A program made the position numbers and the translations under genes. From Pseudomonas sp. Irchel 3A7 (lineage in GTDB: Bacteria; Pseudomonadota; Gammaproteobacteria; Pseudomonadales; Pseudomonadaceae), in the NCBI RefSeq assembly GCF_900187565.1, contig NZ_FYED01000011.1:124001-188000 (forward strand): 64,000 nt of DNA, given 5' to 3'. Below are positions 49,496 to 58,927 of the stretch, piece after piece. Below the pieces are notes generated by a model. That model worked only from the letters and a program-made list of their open reading frames with translations. It searched no databases and was not told the DNA's origin. The first letter of the stretch is position 1, and every line of letters starts with the position of its first letter.

Positions 49496-51025
49496 TCAAA
49501 GCACCGATTTTGGCTTGGCGACCGGGGATTTTCGCAGGCCCATCAGGGTTTGCAGCGCCTTGGAAATCAATGGCCAGAACAGCATCAGCAGTGCCGCCGT
49601 GGTCAGGCTGCCCACCAACGGGTTGGACCAGAAGATCCCCAATTGTCCGTCAGAGAACAGCATCGACTGGCGGAATGCATCTTCGGCCTTGTCGCCGAGT
49701 ACCGCAGCCAGCACCAACGGGGCGATCGGGTAGCCAAGCTTCTTGAACAGATACCCCAGCGCGCCGAAGCCAAGCATCAGCACCACGTCGAAAAACGAGT
49801 TGTGCACCGAGTACGCACCGATGGCGCACACCATGATGATGATCGGGGCGATGATCGAGAACGGAATGCGCAGGATCGAGGCGAACAACGGCACGGTGGC
49901 CAACACCACGATCAGGCTCACCACATTACCCAGGTACATGCTGGCGATCAGGCCCCAGACAAAATCATGCTGTTCGACGAACAGCGTCGGGCCGGGATGC
50001 AGGCCCCAGATCATCAGGCCGCCGAGCATCACCGCCGCCGTGGCTGAACCGGGAATGCCCAGGGTCAGCATCGGCAACAGAGCGCTGGTGCCGGCGGCGT
50101 GGTCGGCGGTTTCCGGGGCGATCACGCCTTCGAGTTCGCCCTTGCCGAAGTTCTCGCGCTTCTTCGAGAAACGCCGTGCCAGGCTGTAGCTCATGAATGA
50201 AGCCGCCGTCGGACCGCCAGGGGTAATCCCCATCCAGCAACCGACCAGGGTGCTGCGCACAATGGTCCACCAGTAGCGGGGCAACTTGGCCCAGGTGCGC
50301 AGAATCACCATCGGTGTAATGCGCGCATGTTCGCCACGGAACACCAGGCCTTCTTCTACCGTGCAGAGGATTTCGCCGATACCGAACAAACCGATCACCG
50401 CCACTTCGAAACTGATACCGGTCATCAGGACCGGCTGGTCGAAGGTCAGGCGCAGGTTGCCGGAGACGGTGTCCATGCCGACCGCCGCCATGGCGAAACC
50501 GATCATCATCGCCACGACGGTTTTCAGTGGTGGGTTCTTGCTCATGCCGATGAAGGTGCAGAATGCCAACAGGTACACCGCGAAGAACTCCGGGGAACTG
50601 AACGACATGGCGAACTCGGCAATCCGGGTCGACAGGAATGTCAGCAACAAGACACCGGCCAGGGCACCGATCAGTGCCGAGCTGAATGCGGCGGTGAGGG
50701 CTTCGGCGGCGCGACCTTCACGGGCCATCGGGTAGCCGTCGAACGTCGTCGCCACCGATGAGGGCTCACCGGGAATGTTGAACAGGATCGAAGTGATCGA
50801 ACCACCGAACAGCGCACCCCAATACATGCACGACAGCAAAATGATCGCCGACACCGGCGACATGGTGAACGTCAGAGGCAGCAACAGAGCCACGCCATTG
50901 GGGGCGCCGAGGCCGGGCAACACGCCGACCAGAATGCCCAGCAGCACGCCGACCACCATCAGGCCGATGTGGCCCGGGGTCAGGATCAGGTTCATGCCTT
51001 GCAGCAGGGAATCGAATTCGCTCAT
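49496..51025 (-). CDS. tctA: Tripartite tricarboxylate transporter large permease TctA
   Basis: 509 aa from ATG 51025 (MSEFDSLLQGMNLIL). About eleven membrane helices; the N-terminal signature 'VGVLPGLGAPNGVALLLPLTFTMSP' and 'GIPGSATAAVMLGGLMIWGLHPGP' in the C-terminal half define the TctA family. Works with TctB and the periplasmic binding protein TctC to import carboxylates such as citrate or other di- and tricarboxylic acids. Its start overlaps the tctB stop by 4 bases (ATGA). Confidence 0.93.
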   Translation of the reverse strand: MSEFDSLLQGMNLILTPGHIGLMVVGVLLGILVGVLPGLGAPNGVALLLPLTFTMSPVSAIILLSCMYWGALFGGSITSILFNIPGEPSSVATTFDGYPMAREGRAAEALTAAFSSALIGALAGVLLLTFLSTRIAEFAMSFSSPEFFAVYLLAFCTFIGMSKNPPLKTVVAMMIGFAMAAVGMDTVSGNLRLTFDQPVLMTGISFEVAVIGLFGIGEILCTVEEGLVFRGEHARITPMVILRTWAKLPRYWWTIVRSTLVGCWMGITPGGPTAASFMSYSLARRFSKKRENFGKGELEGVIAPETADHAAGTSALLPMLTLGIPGSATAAVMLGGLMIWGLHPGPTLFVEQHDFVWGLIASMYLGNVVSLIVVLATVPLFASILRIPFSIIAPIIIMVCAIGAYSVHNSFFDVVLMLGFGALGYLFKKLGYPIAPLVLAAVLGDKAEDAFRQSMLFSDGQLGIFWSNPLVGSLTTAALLMLFWPLISKALQTLMGLRKSPVAKPKSVL

Positions 51026-51555
51026 TTGAAGTTTCTCCCGGCCAGGGCAATCCAGTCGCCCATCGGGCCGGCATCCAGCGGGACCTTGAACCACAGCGCA
51101 AAAATCAGGTAACTGGCGAGTACCGCGCCGAGGGACACGCCAGCGATCATCCATTTGCCATAGGGCTTGGCGCGGGTGGTGTCACGCCACATGAACCAGG
51201 CGATGAACGCCGCCGAGGCGAGGTAAATGCCAGTGATTGGCATCGCACCGACGAACAACGCAATCGGCACGAACACCGACAGCACTTGCCTGAACGCACT
51301 GCGACTGACAAAGGCAACACTCAGGGCTTGCCAGCGCACCAGGGTCAATACGCCATTGGCCACGCTTGCGGCACTCAACAGCAGGCCGATATAGAAGGGG
51401 AAGTATCCCGGCTCGGGGCCGGCATCACCCCAGCCGATACCTTGTTCGATGCTGCCGAACATCACCACCACGCTAATCAGGGTGGTGAACAGTGTCAGGC
51501 CGAGTTCAACCCAGCGGGTGCCGATCAGCGCCGGTGAATCCGAAGAATGGGACAT
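51022..51555 (-). CDS. tctB: Tripartite tricarboxylate transporter small permease TctB
   Basis: 177 aa, four predicted helices (about 15-35, 48-68, 82-112, 130-152). 'MSHSSDSPALIGTRWVELGLTLFTTLISVVVMFGSI' and 'GPEPGYFPFYIGLLLSAASV' match the TctB family. It lies between tctC and tctA, overlapping tctA by 4 bases, completing the operon. Confidence 0.9.
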   Translation of the reverse strand: MSHSSDSPALIGTRWVELGLTLFTTLISVVVMFGSIEQGIGWGDAGPEPGYFPFYIGLLLSAASVANGVLTLVRWQALSVAFVSRSAFRQVLSVFVPIALFVGAMPITGIYLASAAFIAWFMWRDTTRAKPYGKWMIAGVSLGAVLASYLIFALWFKVPLDAGPMGDWIALAGRNFK

Positions 51556-51607
51556 GAATCACCTCCAGCAGGTGAAGGCCGTTCGCGGGTGAACGGCCGT
51601 GAACAAC

Positions 51608-52624
51608 TCAGTTTTTCAGCCAGCCGGCTTCCTTGAACACCGGAGTGACGCGAGCGGTGTCTTTTTCGATGTAGGCCGTCAGCGGTTCGCCTTCCAGGAA
51701 GGTCGGTACCAGTGCGTTCTGCTTGACGTAGGCCTTGAACTCCGGGGTCTCGGTGACTTTGCGCATCAGCTCGACGTAGAACGCGCGCTGTTCGGTGCTG
51801 ATGTCGCCGGGCATGAACACAGTGCGCGGGAAGCGGTATTGATCGATGCCCAGGCCCTGTTCATGGCAGGTGGGCACGTCGGCCCAGGACTTATCGCCGG
51901 CGACTTTTTCGGTGTAGCTCATGCGCTCCTGGCTGAACACGCACAGCGGCTCGACCTGATCGCCGCGCCATTGGCTGATGCTTTCGCTGGGGTTGTTGAC
52001 GTTGGCGGCGATGTGTTTGCCGGCCAATTGCGTCGCGGCTTCACTGCCGCTCTTGAACGGGATGTACACCAGTTTGCTGTTGTTGGTCTGGTTCAGCAGC
52101 AAGGTCAGGGTCTGGTCGACATCCTTGGACTGGCTGCCACCCATGCGCAGTTTCGAGGGATCGGCCTTCGCCGCTTCGTAGAAACCCCTGGCGTCTTTCC
52201 ATGGCGCACCCTTGTAGCTCCAGAGAATGAAGTCATCCTCGGCCACGGCGGCAATCGGCGTCAGTTCCTGCCACTGGTAGCCGAGCTTGGACACCAGAGG
52301 CAACAGGTAGATGTTGTTGGTGCCGATCACCAGCTTCTCGGCATCGCCTTTGTTCATCTTCATGTCGAGAAAGGCTTCGGCGCCATTGCCGCCGCCCTTG
52401 TTGAGGACGATGGTGTTGACGTCGAGCAGTTTGTGGGTGGTGATGATTGACTGGATCAGGCGACCGAGCTGGTCGGTACCGCCACCGGGGCCGCCGGCAA
52501 CGACGATTTCGACGTTCTTGTCAGGTTGCCATGCGGCGTGAGCGAGTGCGGGAAGACTGCCTGCGGCGATCAGCGTGCAGCCAAGAAACAGACGGGATGT
52601 GCGACGGACGAATGCATTTCGCAT
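51608..52624 (-). CDS. tctC: Tripartite tricarboxylate transporter substrate-binding protein TctC
   Basis: 338 aa, signal peptide about 1-30 (RLFLGCTLIAAGSLPALAHA). The mature domain has 'VEIVVAGGPGGGTDQLGRLIQSI' at the N terminus and 'GAPWKDARGFYEAAKADPSKLRMGGSQ', the Bug/TctC ligand-binding pattern. First gene of the operon; binds the imported acid. Substrate is inferred only from the neighbouring catabolic genes. Confidence 0.93.
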   Translation of the reverse strand: MRNAFVRRTSRLFLGCTLIAAGSLPALAHAAWQPDKNVEIVVAGGPGGGTDQLGRLIQSIITTHKLLDVNTIVLNKGGGNGAEAFLDMKMNKGDAEKLVIGTNNIYLLPLVSKLGYQWQELTPIAAVAEDDFILWSYKGAPWKDARGFYEAAKADPSKLRMGGSQSKDVDQTLTLLLNQTNNSKLVYIPFKSGSEAATQLAGKHIAANVNNPSESISQWRGDQVEPLCVFSQERMSYTEKVAGDKSWADVPTCHEQGLGIDQYRFPRTVFMPGDISTEQRAFYVELMRKVTETPEFKAYVKQNALVPTFLEGEPLTAYIEKDTARVTPVFKEAGWLKN

Positions 52625-53109
52625 GGAAGGGCCTCGTTTTGTGTTTTTGTAATTGTTATGGGCGGCTTGTCTGTGCGGTAAAGCCGCAAGCCTGGGTCGA
52701 GTGTGGGAAGGCTGCGTCGTCGCGTCTAGTCAAAACAATACATACACCGATAGCCTGGGGTTATAGCTCGCCAAAGCAAAAGCCACGGCACTGGCGCAAA
52801 GCTTCGGACTAGAGCGGAATTTGCAACAAGTCGAAACAGTACCTGTCCCCTGAAAGCTCATTGAAAGTCCGGTATGCCATAACTCGAGGCTATCGCCATA
52901 TTTCAAGTTTTGATTAGACGGTTATCGCTGAGCCTTCGATAGTGCTCACCAACGCCGCTTTTTATGTAGGAGCGAGCTCGCGATGGTCGTTAACGATAAC
53001 GCTGGCTTTCTGGTTAAGCGCGGTGCTCTTGAGTCCATCGCGAGCAAGCTCGCTCCTACAGACAGACGGCACTGTTGTTCCCTACAAAAATAATAAAGAG
53101 GTACGCACC
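52625..53109. other. Divergent control region tctC / MFS
   Basis: 485 non-coding bases between the two divergent transporter units, with a REP pair at 52965-53061. No clear LysR box or sigma-54 element could be defined by eye. Confidence 0.5.
52965..53061. repeat. REP pair, GTAGGAGC family, one arm shortened
   Basis: TGTAGGAGCGAGCTCGCGATGG (lacking the usual TTGC before TCGC) and inverted CCATCGCGAGCAAGCTCGCTCCTACAG flank about 50 bases. Confidence 0.85.
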
Positions 53110-54450
53110 ATGGCTCGCCCCAGTGCTTCCCTGCAGCTGCCCGGCGTCGATGCTTCGCCCGCAGCGGCGGCAACACCGCAGGCCTCCACCGTCAAGGCCA
53201 GCAATGTGCGCTGGCGGATCTTCGCGATCATCTTCGCGCTGACCATGGTCAACCTGATCGATCGGGTCTCGCTGTCCATCGCGATGCCGACCATCGCCCA
53301 CGAATTTTCCCTGTCACCCAGCACCCAGGGCCTGATCCTCAGCAGCTTTTTCTGGGCCTATGCCCTGTTGCAGATACCTGGCGGCTGGCTGATCGATCGT
53401 TTCGGACCGCATCGGGTCATCAGTTGGTCCACCGGGCTGTGGGGCACGTTCCAGGTGTTGGCGGCGTTTGCTACCGGTGGTTTGTCTTTGCTGTTCGCCC
53501 GAGTGGCGCTGGGGGCTTCGGAAGCGCCGTTGTTCCCGTCCGGCGGCAAGTTGATTTCCCTCTGGCTGGCGCCCGGCGAACGTAGCCGCGGCGCGGTACT
53601 GATGGACAGCGGCAGTCCCCTCGGTGTGGCCCTCGGCGGGCTGATCATCGCCTACTTGATTGCTTCGCTGGATTCCTGGCGTCTGGCGTTCGTGATCGCT
53701 GGTGTCGCGACATTGGTACTGGCCTGGCTGGCGCGGCGTTATCTGCGCGATGACCCGGCCAGCCACCCGCAGGTCAATGTCCAGGAACTGGAGAAGATCA
53801 ACGCCGGACGCGCCACTGCGGCTGCCGAAGCCGCCCGTGTGCCGGTAAAAGGTTTGGGCATCGCCGCCCGTTCCCTGAGCGGTTTGCTGATCGGCCGGGC
53901 CAGTTGGGCCATGGTGTACTTCGGTTTGCTGACCTGGGGACCGAGTTATCTGTCCCAGGCCCGAGGCTTTGATATCAAGGGCATCGGTGCGGCAACCTTC
54001 GTGATTTTCGTCTGCGGCGCGTTGGGTTCGTTGACCGGTGGTTTTTTGTGCGATGGCTTGATCCGCCGAGGCGTCAGTCGCGGGGTGGCAGTCAAGGGCC
54101 TGCTGGCGTTCTCCGGCCTGGTGGCCCTCGGCGCGTTCCTGCTGTTGCCGACCTTGAGCAACCCTTTTGCCGCTGTGGCGTTGTTGGCCATGACCGCGTT
54201 TTTCCTGATGTGGGGCAGTCTCTACTGGAGTTTCCCGGCGTTGCTGGCCGCTCCGGCGCGGGTTGGTCTGATCGGCGGTGTGATGAACATGGCCGGCAGT
54301 ACGGGTGGTATCGCGGTGCCGATTCTGGTGGGCGTGATTCTACAAATGACCGGCGGATTTGCCCCGGTGCTCGGGTTCTTTGCGGCGTGTTCGGCGGTGT
54401 TTGTCTTCGCCACGTTGTTCATCAGTCTCGACGAGGTACGCCATGGATAA
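53110..54450 (+). CDS. MFS transporter, ACS (anion:cation symporter) type
   Basis: 446 aa from ATG 53110 behind AAAGAGGTACGCACC. Twelve helices. 'WRIFAIIFALTMVNLIDRVSLSIAMPTIAHEFSLSP' is the ACS-type first helix, and 'YALLQIPGGWLIDRFGPHRVISWSTGLWGTF' the MFS loop. ACS members import D-galactonate, glucarate, phthalate and similar acids. It starts the plus-strand catabolic operon; its end overlaps the amidohydrolase start by 8 bases. Confidence 0.9.
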   Translation: MARPSASLQLPGVDASPAAAATPQASTVKASNVRWRIFAIIFALTMVNLIDRVSLSIAMPTIAHEFSLSPSTQGLILSSFFWAYALLQIPGGWLIDRFGPHRVISWSTGLWGTFQVLAAFATGGLSLLFARVALGASEAPLFPSGGKLISLWLAPGERSRGAVLMDSGSPLGVALGGLIIAYLIASLDSWRLAFVIAGVATLVLAWLARRYLRDDPASHPQVNVQELEKINAGRATAAAEAARVPVKGLGIAARSLSGLLIGRASWAMVYFGLLTWGPSYLSQARGFDIKGIGAATFVIFVCGALGSLTGGFLCDGLIRRGVSRGVAVKGLLAFSGLVALGAFLLLPTLSNPFAAVALLAMTAFFLMWGSLYWSFPALLAAPARVGLIGGVMNMAGSTGGIAVPILVGVILQMTGGFAPVLGFFAACSAVFVFATLFISLDEVRHG

Positions 54451-55414
54451 GCGCTGGCCCGACACAGCATGGAAGGGCCCGATCATCGACGCCCATCATC
54501 ACTTCTGGGACCCGACCATCAACGACCACCCGTGGCTCGCGCCGCAGGCGAACATCCCGTTTCGCTATGGCGACTACAGCGCGATCAAGCGTCGCTATTT
54601 TCCCGAGGATTACTTTGCCGACGCCGGTGAGCACCGGGTGGTGCAAACGGTGTACGTCGAGACCGAATGGAACCCGCAAGACCCGATTGGCGAAACCCGT
54701 TTCATCGAGCAACTGGCCACCCGCTACGGCGTGCCGAATGCGATCGTCGCCCAAGCCTGGCTGGATCATCCGGACGCCATCGCGGTGCTGACCGAACAGG
54801 CCAGTTACAAGTGTGTGCGCAGCGTGCGGCACAAACCCGGCGGCGCGACGTCACCCGAGCAGTTCGGTCGTGTGCGAAGCCTGATGAGCGACGAACGCTG
54901 GCGGCGCAGTTACGCTTCGCTTGAAGGATTGGGGCTGCATTTCGATTTGCAGACTCCGTGGTGGAACCTGCCCGAAGCTGAACGGTTGGCCCGGGACTTT
55001 CCCGGCATCACCCTGATTCTCAACCACGCCGGATTACCCAACGACCGCAGCGCCGAAGGCCTGGCGGGGTGGCGGGTTGCGATGGCGCGGCTGGCCGAGT
55101 GGCCGAACGTGCAGGTGAAGATTTCCGGCCTTGGCCAGGCGGGCAGGGCATGGCGCGCCATCGACAACGCCTGGATCGTGCGCGAGATCATCGCGATGTT
55201 CGGTACCCGGCGGGCCATGTTCGCCAGCAATTTTCCCGTGGACAGCCTGTGCGGCTCGTTCGACGACATTTACAGCGGTTTCAAATCCATCGTTGCCGAT
55301 CTGCCACTGGCCGATCAGGAGCGACTGTTCTACAGCAACGCGCAGCGGGTTTATCGCTGCGAACCTTGCGCCATCGACCGGGCGTGGCCTGAACCCTTGA
55401 GGAGTGAAGCATGA
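54443..55414 (+). CDS. Amidohydrolase-family lactonase (PDC/sugar lactonase-like)
   Basis: 323 aa from ATG 54443. The TIM-barrel amidohydrolase signature 'IDAHHHFWDP' (HxH) is near residues 15-25, followed by 'TVYVETEWNP', 'LNHAGLPNDRS' and the late Asp region 'MFASNFPVDSLCGS'. This fits the group including 2-pyrone-4,6-dicarboxylate lactonase, L-fucono- and 4-sulfomuconolactonases. Hydrolysis of a lactone of the imported sugar acid is the most plausible role. Overlaps the MFS end by 8 bases and pdxA-like start by 4. Confidence 0.85.
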   Translation: MDKRWPDTAWKGPIIDAHHHFWDPTINDHPWLAPQANIPFRYGDYSAIKRRYFPEDYFADAGEHRVVQTVYVETEWNPQDPIGETRFIEQLATRYGVPNAIVAQAWLDHPDAIAVLTEQASYKCVRSVRHKPGGATSPEQFGRVRSLMSDERWRRSYASLEGLGLHFDLQTPWWNLPEAERLARDFPGITLILNHAGLPNDRSAEGLAGWRVAMARLAEWPNVQVKISGLGQAGRAWRAIDNAWIVREIIAMFGTRRAMFASNFPVDSLCGSFDDIYSGFKSIVADLPLADQERLFYSNAQRVYRCEPCAIDRAWPEPLRSEA

Positions 55415-56415
55415 AAAAAACCACCATCGCCATGGTCCTGGGGGACCCGGCGGGCATTGGCCCGGAACTGATCGCACGCTTGCTCGGCGAGCCTGAAGTG
55501 CGCAGCCAGGCCCATGTCATCCTGATTGCCGACGAGGCGGAAATGCGTCGAGGCATGCGCATCGCCGGGACAGAGTTTCCCTATCGCCGCGTGGAGTCGC
55601 TGGAGCAGCTGTCGTTCGTCGACGACACGCCGCTGTTCTATGATTTTCGTGGCGATACGATCGGTGAGTTCCCGCGCTGCCAAGCCAGCGTGATCGGCGG
55701 TCGCTACAGCCTCGACACGCTGGAAAAAGCCCTGCGCCTGACCGAGGCCGGGATCACCGATGCGGTGCTGTTCGGGCCACTGAACAAAACCTCGCTGCAC
55801 ATGGCCGGCATGGCCCACAGCGACGAGTTGCACTGGTTCGCCGAGCTGCTGGATTTCCACGGGCCATTCTGCGAGTTCAACGTGCTCGACAACCTCTGGA
55901 CTTCACGGGTGACGTCCCATGTCGCGCTGGCCGATGTTTCGGGGCTGCTGAATGAAAAGCGCGTGGTGGAAGCGATTCAACTGATCGACACCGCACTCAA
56001 GCGCAACGGTTTGGAAAGACCGCGCATCGGTGTCTGCGGCCTGAACCCGCACAACGGCGACAATGGTTCGTTCGGCCGCGAAGAATTGGACATCATCGGC
56101 CCGGCGGTGCGCTCGGCCCAGGCGTTGGGTATCGCGGCGGAGGGGCCGTATCCGGGGGACACTATTTTCCTCAAGGTCCAGGGTGATATCAGCGCCTTCG
56201 ATGCGGTGGTCACGATGTACCACGACCAGGGCCAGATCGCGATCAAGTTGATGGGCTTCTCCCGCGGTGTGACCGTGCAGGGCGGCCTGCCGATCCCCAT
56301 TACCACCCCGGCCCACGGCACCGCGTTCGACATCGCGGGGCAGGGCAAGGCCAACGTCGGCGCGACGCGCCAGGCATTCGAGATCGCCTGCCGGATGGGG
56401 CGCAACGGCGACTGA
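55411..56415 (+). CDS. PdxA-like phosphorylated 4-hydroxythreonine/threonate dehydrogenase
   Basis: 334 aa. 'MVLGDPAGIGPELIARLLG' at the N terminus, 'GLNPHNGDNGSFGREE', 'VTMYHDQGQIAIKLMGF' and 'TPAHGTAFDIAGQGKANVGAT' are the metal- and substrate-binding motifs of the PdxA family. The PdxA2 branch acts on 4-phospho-D-threonate or erythronate together with a DUF1537 kinase. No kinase gene lies in this window, so its substrate here may differ. Translationally coupled (4-base overlap) to the amidohydrolase. Confidence 0.9.
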   Translation: MKKTTIAMVLGDPAGIGPELIARLLGEPEVRSQAHVILIADEAEMRRGMRIAGTEFPYRRVESLEQLSFVDDTPLFYDFRGDTIGEFPRCQASVIGGRYSLDTLEKALRLTEAGITDAVLFGPLNKTSLHMAGMAHSDELHWFAELLDFHGPFCEFNVLDNLWTSRVTSHVALADVSGLLNEKRVVEAIQLIDTALKRNGLERPRIGVCGLNPHNGDNGSFGREELDIIGPAVRSAQALGIAAEGPYPGDTIFLKVQGDISAFDAVVTMYHDQGQIAIKLMGFSRGVTVQGGLPIPITTPAHGTAFDIAGQGKANVGATRQAFEIACRMGRNGD

Positions 56416-56429
56416 TCGAATGCAGTACC

Positions 56430-56521
56430 CCTGTGGGAGCGAGCCTGCTCGCGAAGGCGGCCTGACAGACACTATTGCAGTGACTGTCTCGCCGCTTTCG
56501 CGAGCAAGCCCGCTCCCACAG
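56430..56521. repeat. REP pair, GAGC-type family
   Basis: TGTGGGAGCGAGCCTGCTCGCGAAGG and inverted CTTTCGCGAGCAAGCCCGCTCCCACAG between two same-strand genes of the catabolic locus. Confidence 0.88.
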
Positions 56522-56697
56522 TTGTTTGTGTGTGGCCGATAACTCGATCTACCCAATAACCGTTTTTTGGTATCACCCCAGGTTATCGGCGGATACGCAT
56601 AAGTGATTATCCGCCACTCCCGAGCGCTGGCTAAAGTCGCTCCATCAAATCCCCAACAACTACAACAAGAAGCCAGCAGCGCAAGGAATCTGTATCC

Positions 56698-57873
56698 ATG
56701 AAAATCAAAGCAATCCGTACCCGCGTTTTCGAGTGGAAAGGTAAAGTCGTCCCACCTCAAGCGCACTTCTGCACCAACGCCAGTGACATTTTGTTCGAGC
56801 GCGGCGACGCCATGGGCTCCTTCCGTTTTCACGGTTGGCTGGTGGTTGAAGTGGAGACCGACACCGGTCTTGTCGGCATCGGTAACTGCGCGCTGGCGCC
56901 GCGTGTGGCCAAGGAAATCATCGACACGTATCTGGCACCGATCGCCATTGGCGAAGACCCGTTCGACAACGAATACATCTGGCAGAAAATGTACCGCCAG
57001 AGCCACGCCTGGGGTCGCAAAGGCATCGGCATGGCGGCGATCTCGGCCATCGACATCGCGATCTGGGACATCATGGGCAAAGCGGTGAACAAGCCGGTGT
57101 TCAAGCTGCTGGGCGGACGCACCAAGGAAAAGATCTGGACCTACGCTTCCAAGCTCTACGCCAATGACAACCTCGATCTGTTTCTTGAAGAAGCCCAGGG
57201 TTATCTGAGCCAGGGTTTCACCGCGCTGAAAATGCGCTTCGGCTACGGTCCGAAAGACGGCCCGGCGGGCATGCGTCGCAACATCGAACAAGTGCGCGCC
57301 CTGCGTGAACTGGCCGGTCCCGACGTCGACATCATGCTCGAGTGCTACATGGGCTGGACCCTGGAATATGCGCGGCGCATGTTGCCAAAACTCGCCGAGT
57401 TCGAACCGCGCTGGCTCGAAGAACCGGTGATCGCCGATGACATCGAGGGTTACATCGAGCTGAAAAAAATGGGGATCATGCCGATCTCCGGCGGTGAGCA
57501 CGAATTCACTTCCTACGGCTTCAAGGACCTGCTGGAACGCCGCGCCGTCGACGTCATCCAGTACGACACCAACCGCGTCGGTGGCATCACTGCCGCGCGC
57601 AAGATCAACGCCATGGCCGAAGCCTGGTCGGTGCCGGTGATTCCCCACGCCGGGCAGATGCACAACTACCACCTGACCATGTCCACCACCGCCTCGCCGA
57701 TGGCCGAGTTCTTCCCGGTGTTCGACGTCGAAGTCGGCAACGAACTCTTTTACTACGTGTTCAAGGGCGAACCGCAACCGGTCAACGGCTACATCCAGCT
57801 GGACGACAACAAGCCGGGCCTGGGCCTGGAAATCTCCGATGAGTACCTGAGCGACTTCAACATCATCGAGTGA
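56698..57873 (+). CDS. Enolase-superfamily acid-sugar dehydratase (mandelate racemase subgroup, L-rhamnonate dehydratase-like)
   Basis: 391 aa. The MR/MLE superfamily N-terminal cap ('VVEVETDTGLVGIGNCALAP') is followed by the barrel with metal ligands in 'IMLECYMGWT', 'RWLEEPV' and 'SGGEHEF'. The acid-base His lies in 'VPVIPHAGQMHNYH', and 'GFTALKMRFGYGPKDGPAGM' holds a Lys-x-Arg-type site. Such enzymes dehydrate aldonic acids to 2-keto-3-deoxy acids. The closest characterised group by motif order is rhamnonate dehydratase; the true substrate must be tested. Starts at 56698 after AAGGAATCTGTATCC. Confidence 0.82.
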   Translation: MKIKAIRTRVFEWKGKVVPPQAHFCTNASDILFERGDAMGSFRFHGWLVVEVETDTGLVGIGNCALAPRVAKEIIDTYLAPIAIGEDPFDNEYIWQKMYRQSHAWGRKGIGMAAISAIDIAIWDIMGKAVNKPVFKLLGGRTKEKIWTYASKLYANDNLDLFLEEAQGYLSQGFTALKMRFGYGPKDGPAGMRRNIEQVRALRELAGPDVDIMLECYMGWTLEYARRMLPKLAEFEPRWLEEPVIADDIEGYIELKKMGIMPISGGEHEFTSYGFKDLLERRAVDVIQYDTNRVGGITAARKINAMAEAWSVPVIPHAGQMHNYHLTMSTTASPMAEFFPVFDVEVGNELFYYVFKGEPQPVNGYIQLDDNKPGLGLEISDEYLSDFNIIE

Positions 57874-57875
57874 CC

Positions 57876-57906
57876 CTGTGGCGAGGGGATAAATCCCCTC
57901 GCCACA
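57876..57906. repeat. Palindrome, GTGGCGAGGGGATAAATCCCCTCGCCAC family
   Basis: TGTGGCGAGGGGAT and AATCCCCTCGCCACA form one continuous perfect palindrome. It is the short form of the 36389-36495 repeat and lies directly after the dehydratase stop. Confidence 0.88.
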
Positions 57907-57931
57907 AACCACGACTTTTCGGAGGGCTGTC

Positions 57932-58927
57932 ATGCGCCTGATTCAATTTGAAAGCACCGCCGGTGAACGCCACGTTGGCGTCGTCGAAGGCTCACAGGTT
58001 CAGGTGCTTAAAAGCACCCAAAGTACCCGTGAGCTGGCACTGGCGGCGATCCGCAGCAAACGCAGCCTGCAGGAAGAAGTCGCCCTGCGTGGTGCCGAGC
58101 CTGGTCCTGACTATGCGCAACTGTTGCAGCAGGGCCGGATCCTGCCACCCCTGGACCATGAAGACCCGGCCCATTGCCTGATCAGCGGCACCGGCCTGAC
58201 GCACCTGGGCAGCGCCTCGGCCCGGGACAAGATGCACCAGCAGGACGGCGCGGTGGAAGCCGGCATGACCGACACCATGCGCATGTTCAAATGGGGCCTG
58301 GAGGGCGGAAAACCGGCGCACGGGCAGGTCGGCGCGCAACCGGAGTGGTTCTACAAGGGCGACGGCAGCATCGTCGTGCGTCCCGGTGCGGATTTCCCTG
58401 TGCCGCCGTTTGCCGAGGATGCCGGCGAAGAACCGGAGCTGACCGGGCTTTACGTGATCGGCGAGGACGGCCAGCCATATCGCCTCGGTTATGCCCTGGG
58501 CAACGAGTTTTCCGACCATGTGATGGAGCGGCGCAACTACCTGTACCTCGCCCATTCGAAACTGCGCTTTTGCGCCTATGGCCCGGAGCTGCGCGTCGGT
58601 GAACTGCCTCGGCATCTGGCCGGCACCAGCCGCATCACCCGCAATGGCGAAACACTCTGGGAGAAGGAGTTTCTCAGCGGCGAAGACAACATGTGCCACA
58701 GCCTCGCCAACCTGGAATTCCATCACTTCAAGTACGCACAGTTTCTGCGCCCCGGCGATGTTCATGTGCATTACTTCGGCACCGCAACGCTGTCGTTTGC
58801 CGATGGCGTGAAAACCCGGCCCGGTGATCGTTTCCAGATCAGCCTCGAGGAGTTTGGTGCGCCGCTGGAAAACGGTATCGGTGAAAGTGCCCAACCGTTG
58901 CCAATCGGTCAGGTGCGTGCCCTGTAG
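57932..58927 (+). CDS. araD1: AraD1/GguC-type FAH-family dehydratase
   Basis: 331 aa. It is a fumarylacetoacetate-hydrolase superfamily member of the AraD1 type: 'HCLISGTGLTHLGSASARDKMHQ', 'MFKWGLEGGKP', 'YKGDGSIVVRPGADFPVPPFAEDAGEEPEL' and 'LGYALGNEFSDHVMERRNYLYLAHSKLRFCAYGPEL' with acidic metal ligands. Characterised members dehydrate 2-keto-3-deoxy pentonates to alpha-ketoglutaric semialdehyde. That fits exactly between the preceding acid-sugar dehydratase and the following semialdehyde dehydrogenase. Its TAG stop is inside a REP. Confidence 0.85.
   Translation: MRLIQFESTAGERHVGVVEGSQVQVLKSTQSTRELALAAIRSKRSLQEEVALRGAEPGPDYAQLLQQGRILPPLDHEDPAHCLISGTGLTHLGSASARDKMHQQDGAVEAGMTDTMRMFKWGLEGGKPAHGQVGAQPEWFYKGDGSIVVRPGADFPVPPFAEDAGEEPELTGLYVIGEDGQPYRLGYALGNEFSDHVMERRNYLYLAHSKLRFCAYGPELRVGELPRHLAGTSRITRNGETLWEKEFLSGEDNMCHSLANLEFHHFKYAQFLRPGDVHVHYFGTATLSFADGVKTRPGDRFQISLEEFGAPLENGIGESAQPLPIGQVRAL

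Noticed and set aside
55903..57933. 676-codon minus-strand ORF over the PdxA-like and dehydratase genes
   Set aside because: Antisense shadow that crosses a REP pair; both sense genes carry catalytic motifs.
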